Below are positions 12,380-22,245 of a stretch of DNA of 64,000 bases, piece after piece. The notes below the pieces were generated by a model. It was not told the origin of the DNA. It made no database searches and worked only from the letters and a program-made list of their open reading frames with translations. Location: positions 1 to 64,000 of the forward strand of contig JAUCBJ010000852.1 in assembly GCA_032718475.1 (NCBI GenBank). Direction: 5' to 3'. Within the stretch, counting starts at the first letter, position 1. The number at the start of each line of letters is the position of its first letter. The stretch comes from Nemertoderma westbladi (lineage: Eukaryota > Xenacoelomorpha > Nemertodermatida > Nemertodermatidae). The translations under genes and the position numbers were made by a program.

Positions 12380-12868
12380 GGAGGTATTGGTTTTCCATAC
12401 GAAATTAAATTTATAATTTTGTTAATAATAAATATATTAATAACAATTGAATTAATAATACATTTGATATTGTATATTTAATTCTTCAATAATTATTTTG
12501 TACTTTTGTACTTACTAACAGTAACAACATCAAATTATCTCAATTTACTAAATTGAGTAAATCTCAAAATTTATAATTCTGGATAATTGAAATATATAAT
12601 AATCAATTTAAATGTTCGTTTATTACAAATAATATTATTTTCTGTCAAAAGTTAATATAATATATTACAAATTTCCCGGTTTGTATCATATATGATACAA
12701 AGTTGAAATCGCAGAGTGTCATATTTGATACAAACTGCTAAAGCCTTACCAAAATATGCCAAAAATTTTTTTTAGTGTTTTTCTCCATATTTGAGGTCAT
12801 TTCAACTAGGAAAACACAAAAAAAAAATTTTACAACCGAAATTCATAATTTAAGTTGTAGAGGGTTAA
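12380..12868 (+). mobile_element. 3' non-coding end of the piggyBac element with TTAA
   Basis: AT-rich sequence follows the transposase. It contains a perfect palindrome, TTGTATCATATATGATACAA, at 12681-12700 (extended by one T/A pair), with a partial echo near 12722. The segment ends TTGTAGAGGG followed by TTAA at 12865-12868, which fits the usual right terminus (…AGGG|TTAA) of piggyBac elements. A matching TTAACCCT left end was not found. Confidence 0.55.
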
Positions 12869-14062
12869 GTGAATGAAGGCCTACCTGTAAGAATGCTACA
12901 AAAACAGTGGCACAGTGGAATAATAGTAACATCAGTACAGTATGTGAGGTGTGAAAGTACTATGAGCGCTATTAAAATTAAAATTGAACTACAAGAAATC
13001 ATACCAGTAACTTCCGGGTAGAACTGAGTTATGAGTTCACAACCCAAAGAGACTTAAATAAATGTGTGAAGTACAGGTACATGGTTTAGATAGAAAGATC
13101 GAAGTAGCAATAGGAACCAGCGGCCAAACCAAGAAGCTATCAGTGGTTGAGCAATCTATCAGTTTTTACTTTCCTTTTCTATTACAAATTTCCAGTTTTT
13201 ACTTTCCTTTTTTATTAGGCCTACCAGACTTTACTTGCCGTTTTTTCTTACTGGTTTTCTTCCCATTTCTTTATTATTAGTTTTTACATTCTTATTTTAT
13301 CACCAGTTTTTAAATGCCTTTTTTAACCTGGTTTTTACTATTCATTTTTTCTTTATTGCCTATAAAAGTTTTGACTTTCCTTTTTAATTACCATGATTTA
13401 TTTGCCTTTTTCTTACTGTTTTTTACTACTGTATCTTTTTCTAACAAATACAGTATATATTACCACCCTATATAAGGCTCCTATTATTATAACAAGTACT
13501 TCTACTACGGTACTGAGAGTTTCAGTGTTTACCATTCAATATTATGTATTACCTTGCCTAAGCTTAATATACTGCTGTACTGATCGAGGTCATGTTTTAT
13601 ATATACAGTATATAATATTTCTGTTCTGCCATTCCTGAACATTCAGAACATATAGGAACTGATCTAGGGATATAACTTTTATTGACGCAATGGTGGGACT
13701 ATTTCCGCCATCACAATATATACTCAAATATACTACCCCCCCCCCCCATCCCGTCTCAATAGGGCTCCTATCTGTGCCCCCAGCTCATTTCTCCATTACA
13801 ACCTTTATAAAGTATTAGTTAACATAACCAGGTATTGTATTAGTCAACCAATAAGTAAAGTGATATTAACCTTTATTGGTGTTACAGTGGATTGTGTGGG
13901 CTCTACATCATACAGTAGGGGCCTACCATAATTGTGGTTAGGCCCAATCACGCAATCACCTGCTTTAATTTAGTTGTTTGTGATTGGTTACAGCCAACAG
14001 CTGCTCTGTTAATTAAATTTAAGTAGTATAAGAAGAGCGATGAAAATGTTTCTCCTATCCAT
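12869..14062. other. No gene; pyrimidine-rich degenerate repeats and poly-C
   Basis: From about 13150 to 13440 the plus strand is a run of TTTTTACTTTCCTTTT-like degenerate repeats spaced roughly 30-50 bases apart. A poly-C tract lies at 13736-13747. No supported coding region. Confidence 0.5.
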
Positions 14063-14064
14063 TT

Positions 14065-14472
14065 GTGCCAGCCACTTCATGTATTTTCAATATGGCAGCT
14101 ACCCACAAATCGCGTTTTAATCTATCAAACCCTGATTTTACCAAGGTTTGTCCTGTGGGGCACCTCCACGAGGTTGCCATTGTCGGTTCATCCCACCCGG
14201 ATCATCTCTTTGATTTCATCCAGCGTGAGCCAAATGCTGACAACAACTTTGGGCTCTCCCCGACAGTTGCCAATGTTCGTTTTCAGTGCGGATTGGGTCG
14301 TGTATTCGAAACACATAACGCCCAGAACATCATGCACTCATGGGAGTGTAATCCCTGTATCATTGTTTTGATGTTTGGAGGGAATGAGCTCTGCGATCCT
14401 AACAAGACCGTGGAATTTGTTGCTTCTAAATTAAAAACTCTGATATGGGATTACGCGAGCCTGGGTGCTGTT
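14065..14472 (+). pseudogene. SGNH/GDSL-like protein, N-terminal half (interrupted)
   Basis: This is the first half of an SGNH-hydrolase-like domain. Block I is VAIVGSSHPDHLF near 14175, with a G-S-S-H signature where family members have a GxSH or GDSH motif. A FGLSPTVANVRF segment near 14250 and block III, IIVLMFGGNELCD, near 14360 follow. The frame reads smoothly to 14472, where a DNA transposon begins. The same frame resumes at 21982 after one copy of the 6-bp target duplication is discounted. SGNH-like domains of this style occur in invertebrate genes and in some retroelements; I cannot tell which this is. The catalytic serine is inferred from position only. Confidence 0.65.
14467..14472. 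repeat. Left target-site duplication GCTGTT
   Basis: GCTGTT directly precedes the transposon terminus TATGGCATC. The same six bases directly follow the right terminus at 21976-21981. Confidence 0.85.
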
Positions 14473-15130
14473 TATGGCATCATATCTGGCTCAAAATTCA
14501 ATATTTGAAGTGGGGTTGCAATATTTAAAAAAATTACAAAATATTGACACAGTTCAGTTTAAATATTGACACAGTACAATATAATATTGACACAGTACAA
14601 TATAATATTGACACAGTACAATATAATATTGACACAGTACAGTATTATATTGACACAGTACAGTATAATATTGACGCAGTACAGTTTAAATATTGACACA
14701 GTACAGTATAATATTAACACAGTACAGTTTAAATATTGACACAGTACAGTTTAAATATTGACACAGTACAGTATAATATTGACACAGTACAGTATAATAT
14801 TGACACAGTACAGTATAATATTGACACAGTACAGTTTAAATATTGACACAGTACAGTATAATATTGACACAGTACAGTTTAAATATTGACACAGTACAGT
14901 ATAATATTGACACAGTACAGTTTAAATATTGACACAGTACAGTTTAAATATTGACACAGTACAGTATAATATTGACACAGTACAGTTTAAATATTGACAC
15001 AGTACAGTTTAAATATTGACACAGTACAGTTTAAATATTGACACAGTACAGTTTAAATATTGACACAATATGAAATGACAATTCAAATTTCCCTCTCCAT
15101 ACATGTACTATTTTTATTGGATTTAATCCA
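14473..15130 (+). repeat. Left terminal inverted repeat with 21-22-bp tandem array
   Basis: Unique terminal sequence (about 70 bp) is followed by about 24 units alternating between TTTAAATATTGACACAGTACAG (22 bp) and TATAATATTGACACAGTACAG (21 bp), then a short unique segment ending with TTCAAATTTCCCTCT. The order of variant units matches the right arm in reverse complement, including a GACGCAG variant. Confidence 0.9.
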
Positions 15131-15718
15131 CAATGTAGCAGTATGCAGTACTGCATACTGCAGTACACTGCATTACTTATACCCAGCAGTACTGCAGTTT
15201 AGTTCTGTACAACAGTAGCCTACTACAGTACTAAGGCCTACTGCAGTTCCATGGTTCCATTCCTGTAGGCCCACTGCTGTACTGTAAATAATGACTCAAT
15301 GCTGCAATGACTGGCACGCATACACAACACTGCAGCACTACCCATGACCCATACCGCAGTACCGTGAATCGGTCCGCTGGTAGCCTTCCTTATTGTGCCG
15401 CTACAGCGCTATAGCTGTATGGTGCTACCGGCTGGCTGCAATTCATTTACATTTATTATGAACAATTTACTACATTTCTACACCAGGCTGCAAATTGAGT
15501 TCAAAAATCGCAACACATTGTGCAAGATTTAAATAAAATGTCTAAAAAATAACAAGTGCTGGTTGAGCACAGATTTGCCATACATTTTTACTAATACGCT
15601 CACAAGACAATGTGATTTTTGCACCCTATTTGCAGCCTGGTTTACCGGTAGCACGTACCTCTTTTGCTCTTTAGCAAGTTAGACAGTTAGAATTTATTTT
15701 TGTTATAATATAGTAGGA
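15131..15718. other. Non-coding leader with ACTGCAGT palindromes
   Basis: Between the left TIR and the first ORF of the transposon. GCAGTACTGCA and ACTGCAGT words recur between 15140 and 15250, and the small MITE lies at 15483-15640. It could contain the promoter for the plus-strand genes; no element was identified. Confidence 0.4.
15483..15640. mobile_element. Small nested MITE with CCAGGCTGCAAAT termini
   Basis: The sequence CCAGGCTGCAAAT near 15483 and its complement ATTTGCAGCCTGG ending at 15640 form the ends of an about 158-bp hairpin-like element. The inner arms stay similar (CAAAAATCGCAACACATTGTG against CACAA..ACAATGTGATTTTTG). No clean target duplication. It lies between the left TIR and the first gene of the large transposon, and is probably a hAT-like MITE. 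Confidence 0.5.
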
Positions 15719-16702
15719 ATGGAATGTGGAATAGATCGCCACAGGTTCTGTTCATTAGATGGCTACGAATTTCGGGATGGAGATAACCGGTGTGCAATAT
15801 GCAATACTCCACGAGGAACTTTACCTCAACCCAATTGTGTCCAAGACATAGCAGTAGCACCAACACTGAGACCTAATGATAATCAGTCCATTGCGGTTCC
15901 ATTAATGCCAACAGGCCTTACTAACAATAGAATCCGCAGTGGAACTCTTCAGGAAGTTTCCCGTTGTTTTGCCCCTTACCAAGTGTCAACACCAGTTTTG
16001 AGTCCTCCTTACACCTTTAATCCGAGCTCTACACGTTACCAGAGACATAGTTTCGGGAATAGAAATGCATCCAGTAGGCACTGTGTCAATAGTAGAAATG
16101 GAACTGGAACTTCTCGTTCAAGTAAGCCTAGTCCTCCATCGCAAGAAAGAGTTGAGAGTGAATATATTCGCGAAGTAAAGATACTTAGGCCTTTCCATGA
16201 TAATGAAAAAACAACACTACATGGTTCAGTTGTTTGGAAATATTCTGTACTTAAATTTGGCTTATCCGACACTGCTGATGAAATAGAACATAAAATAATA
16301 AAAATCCTATGTGATCTCAACATTAATACAGACACTTCCATGGTTAATAATTCAAGCTATCGGTTCGTTAAATGTGCCAGAGTAAATGTTCATGATTGGA
16401 ATCTGGGTCCAGAGTTTCACTTTGACGGAAGATCTCTCAATCAACTTTACCGGAGAATGCCAATCTATATTCAGCTTAAAGATAATCCAGAGCCCGAGTC
16501 CGTTGAAACAGATGATATGGAGACAGCAAGGCCAGCACGATCTCGGCAAACAACATTACCTGTCTATTTAGAAGACTACGACTTAACAAATGAAGGCAAT
16601 GACAATGGTAATTTTAATGTTGAAGATCGAGATGGTGATGTCGATGTGGATCTGGATGTAGTCATTAACGCATTATGTCCTAATGATAATTTTCACAACT
16701 AG
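15719..16702 (+). CDS. Transposon ORF1, zinc-ribbon-like N-terminus, unknown function
   Basis: A 327-codon frame with an ATG at 15719. The N-terminus has spaced cysteines (ECG...RFCSLDGYEFRDGDNRCAICN), compatible with a small zinc ribbon. A Ser/Thr/Pro-rich linker and a globular-looking region around residues 150-270 (EVKILRPFHDNEKTTLHGSV) follow, then an acidic tail with Asp/Glu/Val repeats. The stop TAG at 16700-16702 overlaps a donor-like AG|GTATGA, and another frame starts at 16705. I do not recognise the domain. Lying upstream of a HECT-like C-lobe, it may be the substrate-binding or N-terminal part of the same ubiquitin-ligase protein, but the frame is closed here. Confidence 0.5.
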   Translation: MECGIDRHRFCSLDGYEFRDGDNRCAICNTPRGTLPQPNCVQDIAVAPTLRPNDNQSIAVPLMPTGLTNNRIRSGTLQEVSRCFAPYQVSTPVLSPPYTFNPSSTRYQRHSFGNRNASSRHCVNSRNGTGTSRSSKPSPPSQERVESEYIREVKILRPFHDNEKTTLHGSVVWKYSVLKFGLSDTADEIEHKIIKILCDLNINTDTSMVNNSSYRFVKCARVNVHDWNLGPEFHFDGRSLNQLYRRMPIYIQLKDNPEPESVETDDMETARPARSRQTTLPVYLEDYDLTNEGNDNGNFNVEDRDGDVDVDLDVVINALCPNDNFHN

Positions 16703-18314
16703 GTATGATGTTTGCCATGTGTGTTATCCATGGGGAACAGATGGTAGGAATGGTTCATCCATTAGTTGGTCGTTACATCACTTACGATGAAGTGGAAGAT
16801 GGCTTGAACTTCTTAGAGAATATTAACAAGGTTCCTCCAATGATTGTAGACTTCTTAATAACAAGTTGTGTCTCTGATGAGTTTCAATATAAGGCAAACG
16901 AACTTGGTCTCATACCAAACAGCAGTGAGTCACATCCAAATAGACGAAAGTTTGCTAATTTATTTCTAAAATCTCTCCTCTTAGCAAACATATCGGCGAT
17001 AGACTCACTGAAAGTAGAATTTCTCAAATTCTTTCGAACATCTGTTCCCAATGCCCCTGCCCTGATCATATAATCTATAAAGTTTTATCGTGAGACCTAA
17101 TGATAATCAGTCCATTGCGGTTCCATTAATGCCAACAGGCCTTACTAACAATAGAATCCGCAGTGGAACTCTTCAGGAAGTTTCCCGTTGTTTTGCCCCT
17201 TACCAAGTGTCAACACCAGTTTTGAGTCCTCCTTACACCTTTAATCCGAGCTCTACACGTTACCAGAGACATAGTTTCGGGAATAGAAATGCATCCAGTA
17301 GGCACTGTGTCAATAGTAGAAATGGAACTGGAACTTCTCGTTCAAGTAAGCCTAGTCCTCCATCGCAAGAAAGAGTTGAGAGTGAATATATTCGCGAAGT
17401 AAAGATACTTAGGCCTTTCCATGATAATGAAAAAACAACACTACATGGTTCAGTTGTTTGGAAATATTCTGTACTTAAATTTGGCTTATCCGACACTGCT
17501 GATGAAATAGAACATAAAATAATAAAAATCCTATGTGATCTCAACATTAATACAGACACTTCCATGGTTAATAATTCAAGCTATCGGTTCGTTAAATGTG
17601 CCAGAGTAAATGTTCATGATTGGAATCTGGGTCCAGAGTTTCACTTTGACGGAAGATCTCTCAATCAACTTTACCGGAGAATGCCAATCTATATTCAGCT
17701 TAAAGATAATCCAGAGCCCGAGTCCGTTGAAACAGATGATATGGAGACCGCAAGGCCAGCACGATCTCGGCAAACAACATTACCTGTCTATTTAGAAGAC
17801 TACGACTTAACAAATGAAGGCAATGACAATGGTAATTTTAATGTTGAAGATCGAGATGGTGATGTCGATGTGGATCTGGATGTAGTCATTAACGCATTAT
17901 GTCCTAATGATAATTTTCACAACTAGGTATGATGTTTGCCATGTGTGTTATCCATGGGGAACAGATGGTAGGAATGGTTCATCCATTAGTTGGTCGTTAC
18001 ATCACTTACGATGAAGTGGAAGATGGCTTGAACTTCTTAGAGAATATTAACAAGGTTCCTCCAATGATTGTAGACTTCTTAATAACAAGTTGTGTCTCTG
18101 ATGAGTTTCAATATAAGGCAAACGAACTTGGTCTCATACCAAACAGCAGTGAGTCACATCCAAATAGACGAAAGTTTGCTAATTTATTTCTAAAATCTCT
18201 CCTCTTAGCAAACATATCGGCGATAGACTCACTGAAAGTAGAATTTCTCAAATTCTTTCGAACATCTGTTCCCAATGCCCCTGCCCTGATCATATAATCT
18301 ATAAAGTTTTATCG
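15867..18314 (+). repeat. 1,224-bp tandem duplication inside the transposon
   Basis: Bases 15867-17090 are repeated head-to-tail as 17091-18314 with offset 1,224. The only difference I noticed is ACAGCAAGG (near 16523) against ACCGCAAGG (near 17747). The second copy carries ORF1 without its first about 50 codons (frame from 17090 to 17926) and a full ORF2 copy (17929-18297). Confidence 0.95.
16705..17073 (+). CDS. Transposon ORF2 fragment, unknown
   Basis: A 122-codon frame starting two bases after the ORF1 stop, in another frame. It includes HPLVGRYITYDEVEDGLNFL and ends FFRTSVPNAPALII. It could be part of a HECT N-lobe region, given the HECT-like C-lobe downstream, but I see no diagnostic motif. 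Both this and ORF1 are repeated in the tandem duplication that follows. Confidence 0.4.
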   Translation: MMFAMCVIHGEQMVGMVHPLVGRYITYDEVEDGLNFLENINKVPPMIVDFLITSCVSDEFQYKANELGLIPNSSESHPNRRKFANLFLKSLLLANISAIDSLKVEFLKFFRTSVPNAPALII

Positions 18315-18719
18315 TGTTCCTTTGAAACTAAGTTAGCAACAATCTGGGACAGGACCACGTACCTTAATCGATCAGATGTAGGTTGCAATTTGTACAATAG
18401 AGAGGATGATATAATATATTATATTGGCTCAGTTTTCGATTATCTCGATGAAGGTAACTCATTAACTGATGGAAACTTGGTTTTAACGAAGAAACAGCTC
18501 TTACAGTGGCTGTTTGGCTCTACTAGTCCCGTTATGACAGCCAACTTAACCGTAATCTTTAAATCCTGTAGTTATAGTGATGGCTGCAGGTGTCGTTTGA
18601 CATATTCCACTTGTGCCAAACAACTTATAATCCCACGCCATATAATCTCAGAGGACGGAATGAAACAACAGTTTATTAATTCATATTTCGAATCTGGCGC
18701 AGGATTTGGGAGAATATGA
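18315..18719 (+). CDS. HECT-like E3 ubiquitin ligase C-lobe (transposon-borne, partial)
   Basis: HECT ligases accept ubiquitin on a cysteine in the C-lobe and pass it to substrates. The frame is open from just before the duplication end through SFETKLATIWDRTTYLNR to 18719. The C-terminal about 75 residues follow the C-lobe pattern. LTKKQLLQWLFGSTSPV matches the position of the L..F.TGS segment. A beta-strand (NLTVIFKSC) follows, then STCAKQLIIP, which carries the Thr-Cys of the catalytic site. The end is ESGAGFGRI, like the terminal GFG.. of HECT proteins. The N-lobe is not clearly visible upstream and the preceding reading frame is different, so the copy is either spliced or broken. Family call is by motif only. 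Confidence 0.6.
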   Translation, partial: CSFETKLATIWDRTTYLNRSDVGCNLYNREDDIIYYIGSVFDYLDEGNSLTDGNLVLTKKQLLQWLFGSTSPVMTANLTVIFKSCSYSDGCRCRLTYSTCAKQLIIPRHIISEDGMKQQFINSYFESGAGFGRI

Positions 18720-19413
18720 CTGAGTACTGGTACTTACTCCTGAACATTGAAAATATTAATAGATTCATAGATTGTTTTAGTGTTTTTTCATAGCTACATT
18801 ATAATGTCTGTGTCATTTGTACAGTACCTCGTGCTGCGCGAAGTCATGATCCATACCGAATTTAATTAAAAAATAATCGATCTTGGTTTCAATGTTTGGG
18901 TAGCAAGATGGACTTGAAATTCGGCATGGGATCAAGTCTCTCAGCGCCAGTTGTGACTGAGATCCAAGTGTATGTAGCCAATAACTTAGAGTATGATTAA
19001 CAGTGTAACAATGTAACCCATAATTTAGAATATAATTAATATTATTATTGTGAAAATTTATGAAACGCGAGAAAGCTGATGTCTGTGCCGCGCCCCCCCC
19101 CCCCCCCCCCCCCTGTCTCCAAGTGTGAGAGGAAGAAAATACGTTACATACTGTATTTTTAGACTAAATAATTGGTTTGGGCAGTGGCGTACCCAGGGGG
19201 GTCTGAAACTGAAAAACGGGTTTATTCGAACTGAAACAGAAACCTAAGTGTCCTCAGCAGTTGATAGCATATTATTAGCAAATATTAGATCTGTTAGAGA
19301 TATATGGAAGAAGATATTTTTTAAATAAAAAAAAAGTAATACAAAATAATATGAACAATTTGTTTTTATATTACATACTAACTAAATGTGTTTACACTTA
19401 ACAATATATTGTT
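18720..19413. other. Non-coding centre of the transposon; hairpin and poly-C
   Basis: No gene. An imperfect inverted repeat (GATCCATACCGAATTT near 18848 against AAATTCGGCATGGGATC near 18917) forms an about 90-bp hairpin-like unit. A poly-C run lies at 19093-19113. Both gene sets of the transposon converge here, so transcription ends are expected. Confidence 0.5.
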
Positions 19414-20173
19414 TTAACAATCATCCAGATGGGCAATAGCACGTCTGCAGTCTATATAATATTGAAGTCCATAATCCCTACAGACTATTGTAGGATCTGG
19501 AACAGTATTACTCAATATTGTGAGCAAAGCACTGTCCCCTGCGGTGTCTATGGCATCATCTACATCAACATAAGAAACATCTTCGTCTGTGACTGGTCCC
19601 TCCCAATCTATACCGTAACTATGTATTTCATGCACGTTAAGCGATTCGTTAATGGGCCCTGTTGATCGAATATTGTCTCGAATACAACTGTTTGTAAAAA
19701 TTCGATTTGGTGACCAATTATTCTCTGTGCGAATTGGATGGGCATTCCATCCGCAAGAAAATTCATATAGTGATCTGTTCAGTCGCGGTATAAATATATA
19801 ATGTAGTATAACTAAATCAGAGTGGTTATCAAAATTAAGTAATGAGTTTTGCTCTAAGAAGTAAAATAAATTGTAGTATAAATGACATACTACTCTAAAT
19901 ACATCACGCCATAGCCGCTCTATACGCTGGTTATGGGTGCTCCGGCCAGCAATATAGCTTCCTCTATCTGTTCCTTGGTATTCGATCATCCAATAAGCGA
20001 CTCGGCGATTTTCGCCACCTTTGTCACCACGAACTCTTGATGGAACTCCAAACAAATTGATTGCTTCGATGAAGGACGTAAACACAGTCTCTGCACGGTT
20101 ATTTGAACTGGCTCGTAGATATACTATCGACCGAGAGTATCCATCAACTCCTCCATGAATAATAATACCCCAT
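19414..20173 (-). CDS. rve-type DDE transposase, exon 2 (catalytic core)
   Basis: C-terminal exon of the integrase-fold transposase. It begins with WGIIIHGGVDGYSR, then carries the second catalytic acidic residue in SRVRGDKGGEN (about 20040) and the third in HNQRIERLWRDV (about 19930). LPRIN-like FIPRLNRSLYEF and NWSPNRIF segments follow, then an acidic tail ending at 19414. The exon joins exon 1 across a GT-AG intron (20174-20468) with a split AG|A arginine codon. All three catalytic acidic positions are intact across the two exons, so the enzyme could be active. Confidence 0.85.
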
Positions 20174-20468
20174 CTGTATAACAATTAAAATATAAAATAA
20201 ATATAATCTAAGACCAATATAAATAAATACTGTATGTATAGTTATGAACAGTAAAACACTACTGTATATATAATACAGTAATATACCGGTAGCTTAATTG
20301 GTGGATGTCTATTAAGTGAAGTTCCGTGTTCAAATCCCACTCGCCACCATTTTGCAAAGGGATTTTCACTATCCAAACTGAAAATCTGTATCATCAATAA
20401 TTATTGTTTATTGTATAAGATATTTAGGATTGGGCCTAATTTAAATGCTTACAAAAAAGCAAACCAAC
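20174..20468 (-). other. 295-bp intron of the transposase gene
   Basis: Canonical GT (20468-20467) and AG (20175-20174) ends on the minus strand, with TTGTTATACAG at the acceptor. Removing it restores the contiguous protein motif SLIRWGIII. It is AT-rich and carries a tRNA-like segment on the opposite strand. Confidence 0.85.
20286..20350 (+). ncRNA. tRNA-like / SINE-head-like segment
   Basis: Within the transposase intron, the opposite strand has a perfect A-box match (TAGCTTAATTGG, 20290-20301) and a B-box-like GTTCAAATCC (20328-20337). The next bases end CGCCACCA. Spacing is close to that of a tRNA gene, but acceptor and T stems do not pair well, so it looks like a tRNA pseudogene or the head of a tRNA-derived SINE. 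Confidence 0.35.
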
Positions 20469-21394
20469 CTTATCAAACTGTGATGTCCATCTATGTGCCA
20501 CAGAGAATTTGCCCCAGGAACAAAGTATTTCCTTCGGGTGACAAGGGCGCCCCATCGTTGAGAAGATAAAACAGGGTCAAGTTCAGTTAGAATTCTGTGA
20601 ACTCTATTCATCTGTACTTTAATTCCCTTCGCCTTTAGGATTCCATACACCAACTTACAACCGGCGTGTGTATATTGTCCATGTATTTCAACAATTACTG
20701 ATTTTAATTCCTCATCTGTCATATCTGTGTACTCCCCGGCAGCTTGTATATCAAATTCGGTGACCCTCCTTGTTATAGTAGACCTACTCACCCCAAAGAT
20801 ATTTGAAATATCCACCCAAGTAAAGCCCATTTCTCGCAGGTTTACTAATAATTCTTTAGATATATCATAAGACGGCCGCCCAGAACTTCTACTCGAAACA
20901 CTGCCACCTGATGGCGAACTCAAGGTATTTACAGTTACCGCTACTGGTACACTAAGTCTCATAGGAGATGTGCAGCACGGGGATAAATTCATATCATCCG
21001 GAGCAATGGCAAGAAACCAACGCTTCCAACTCAGTAAGTCTGTTAGGAGTTGTGGTAAACATCTGAATGGGTTGATACCGGTATCACTAAAATTACGTAA
21101 TATAATTTCTATTGTAGTAATGAAGTGTTCCAATGATCGCACAAGAAAATCGTATTGGAAGTCGTCTTGTGATAGTGAATTGTCCCTCGCAAAGCGTAAA
21201 CATGACTCAAGAACTTTCTCTAAATCTCGCAGAAAGAGCTCAGATCCACTAACTACAGACGCCGGCAGGTCATCCATATCATATGTCATATATCTCTGTA
21301 TCTTTCTAACAGTCTGTTCACGGTCAGACAGTAGGCCTAATTTAGTTATAGTAATACTGCTGTACACTGGTACAACATCCCACTTTATATCCAA
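20469..21394 (-). CDS. rve-type DDE transposase, exon 1 (HTH and first catalytic Asp)
   Basis: The start at 21394 (MDIKWDVVPVYSS) lies at the inner edge of the right TIR. After an about 170-residue alpha-helical region and a Ser/Gly linker (SSPSGGSVSSRSSGRPSYD), a helix-turn-helix is visible (MGFTWVDISNIFGVSRSTITRR). An HTH_21-like region (YTHAGCKLVYGILKAKGIKV) follows, then the first catalytic aspartate in LWHIDGHHSLIR at the exon end. The exon ends AAG|GTTGGT. A shorter N-terminus is possible, but no better ATG lies upstream before the repeat array. Confidence 0.82.
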
Positions 21395-21975
21395 TCAAAG
21401 GGGATGTGCGTGGGGTAGAGGGAAATTTGAATTTCCATTTCATATTGTGTCAATATTTAAACTGTACTGTGTCAATATTTAAACTGTACTGTGTCAATAT
21501 TTAAACTGTACTGTGTCAATATTATACTGTACTGTGTCAATATTTAAACTGTACTGTGTCAATATTTAAACTGTACTGTGTCAATATTATACTGTACTGT
21601 GTCAATATTTAAACTGTACTGTGTCAATATTATACTGTACTGTGTCAATATTATACTGTACTGTGTCAATATTATACTGTACTGTGTCAATATTATACTG
21701 TACTGTGTCAATATTTAAACTGTACTGTGTCAATATTTAAACTGTACTGTGTTAATATCATACTGTACTGTGTCAATATTTAAACTGTACTGCGTCAATA
21801 TTATACTGTACTGTGTCAATATAATACTGTACTGTGTCAATATTATATTGTACTGTGTCAATATTATATTGTACTGTGTCAATATTTAAACTGAACTGTG
21901 TCAATATTTTGTAATTTTTTTAAATATTGCAACCCCACTTCAAATATTGAATTTTGAGCCAGATATGATGCCATA
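21385..21975 (-). repeat. Right terminal inverted repeat with 21-22-bp tandem array
   Basis: Reverse complement of the left arm, with about 21 units, the same unit variants in the same order, and the same terminal TATGGCATCATATCTGGCTC. It is slightly shorter than the left arm because of unit-number difference. Confidence 0.9.
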
Positions 21976-21981
21976 GCTGTT
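21976..21981. repeat. Right target-site duplication GCTGTT
   Basis: Second copy of the 6-bp duplication flanking the transposon. Confidence 0.85.
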
Positions 21982-22245
21982 GTCCTGTGGTTGCATGTGT
22001 TTCCACGTTTCATGGCTCGAAATGGGCTTGCGTTGCAGGTGGATTTTGAAGAGAGAAGGGTGGCGTTGAATGCAGAGATGGACTCGTGGTTGTGTCGGAC
22101 ATCCACTGCCTCCGCTATCGTCCTGCAAGGATGTTTGAACGTGCCGACCCGGGGTGCCCTGGATCATCTGAGTGATATGGGGCAGTGGAAGCTGTACCAT
22201 GCCGTCATGAATGCGCTTCTTACTGCAGTGTGGCGCCTGCAGTAA
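21982..22245 (+). pseudogene. SGNH/GDSL-like protein, C-terminal half (interrupted)
   Basis: Continues the frame of 14065-14472. It begins VLWLHVFPRF, the FPR-type strand seen after block III. A helical region (VDFEERRVALNAEMDSWL) follows, then LDHLSDMGQWKLYHAVMNAL where the family's catalytic Asp-x-x-His block (D..HL/H) is expected, and a stop at 22243-22245. The two halves and one target duplication make one frame of about 224 codons. The frame has no other break, so the insertion happened in an intact coding sequence. Confidence 0.65.

Larger units (their letters stand above)
14473..21975. mobile_element. 7.5-kb DNA transposon with satellite-like TIRs, rve transposase and HECT-like gene
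   Basis: Both ends read TATGGCATCATATCTGGCTC inward and are flanked by a perfect 6-bp duplication, GCTGTT. The inverted arms are about 600-650 bp and contain arrays of 21-22-bp units (TATTGACACAGTACAGTTTAAA-like). Inside, a plus-strand gene set (15719-18719) includes a HECT-like C-lobe, and a minus-strand two-exon integrase-core transposase (19414-21394) faces it. A 6-bp duplication with an rve-fold transposase and HTH fits eukaryotic integrase-like DNA transposons of the IS3EU/Ginger kind; the superfamily name is my inference. The insertion looks young: the target duplication is perfect and the arms keep the same order of unit variants. Confidence 0.85.

Noticed and set aside
13062..13640. 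Plus-strand hydrophobic frames (Phe/Leu/Tyr-rich) as membrane proteins
   Set aside because: They arise from T-rich degenerate repeats and have no start context or family resemblance.
20970..21482. Plus-strand 170-codon frame opposite the transposase
   Set aside because: It overlaps the real transposase exon antisense and runs into the TIR array; amino-acid content is not coherent.
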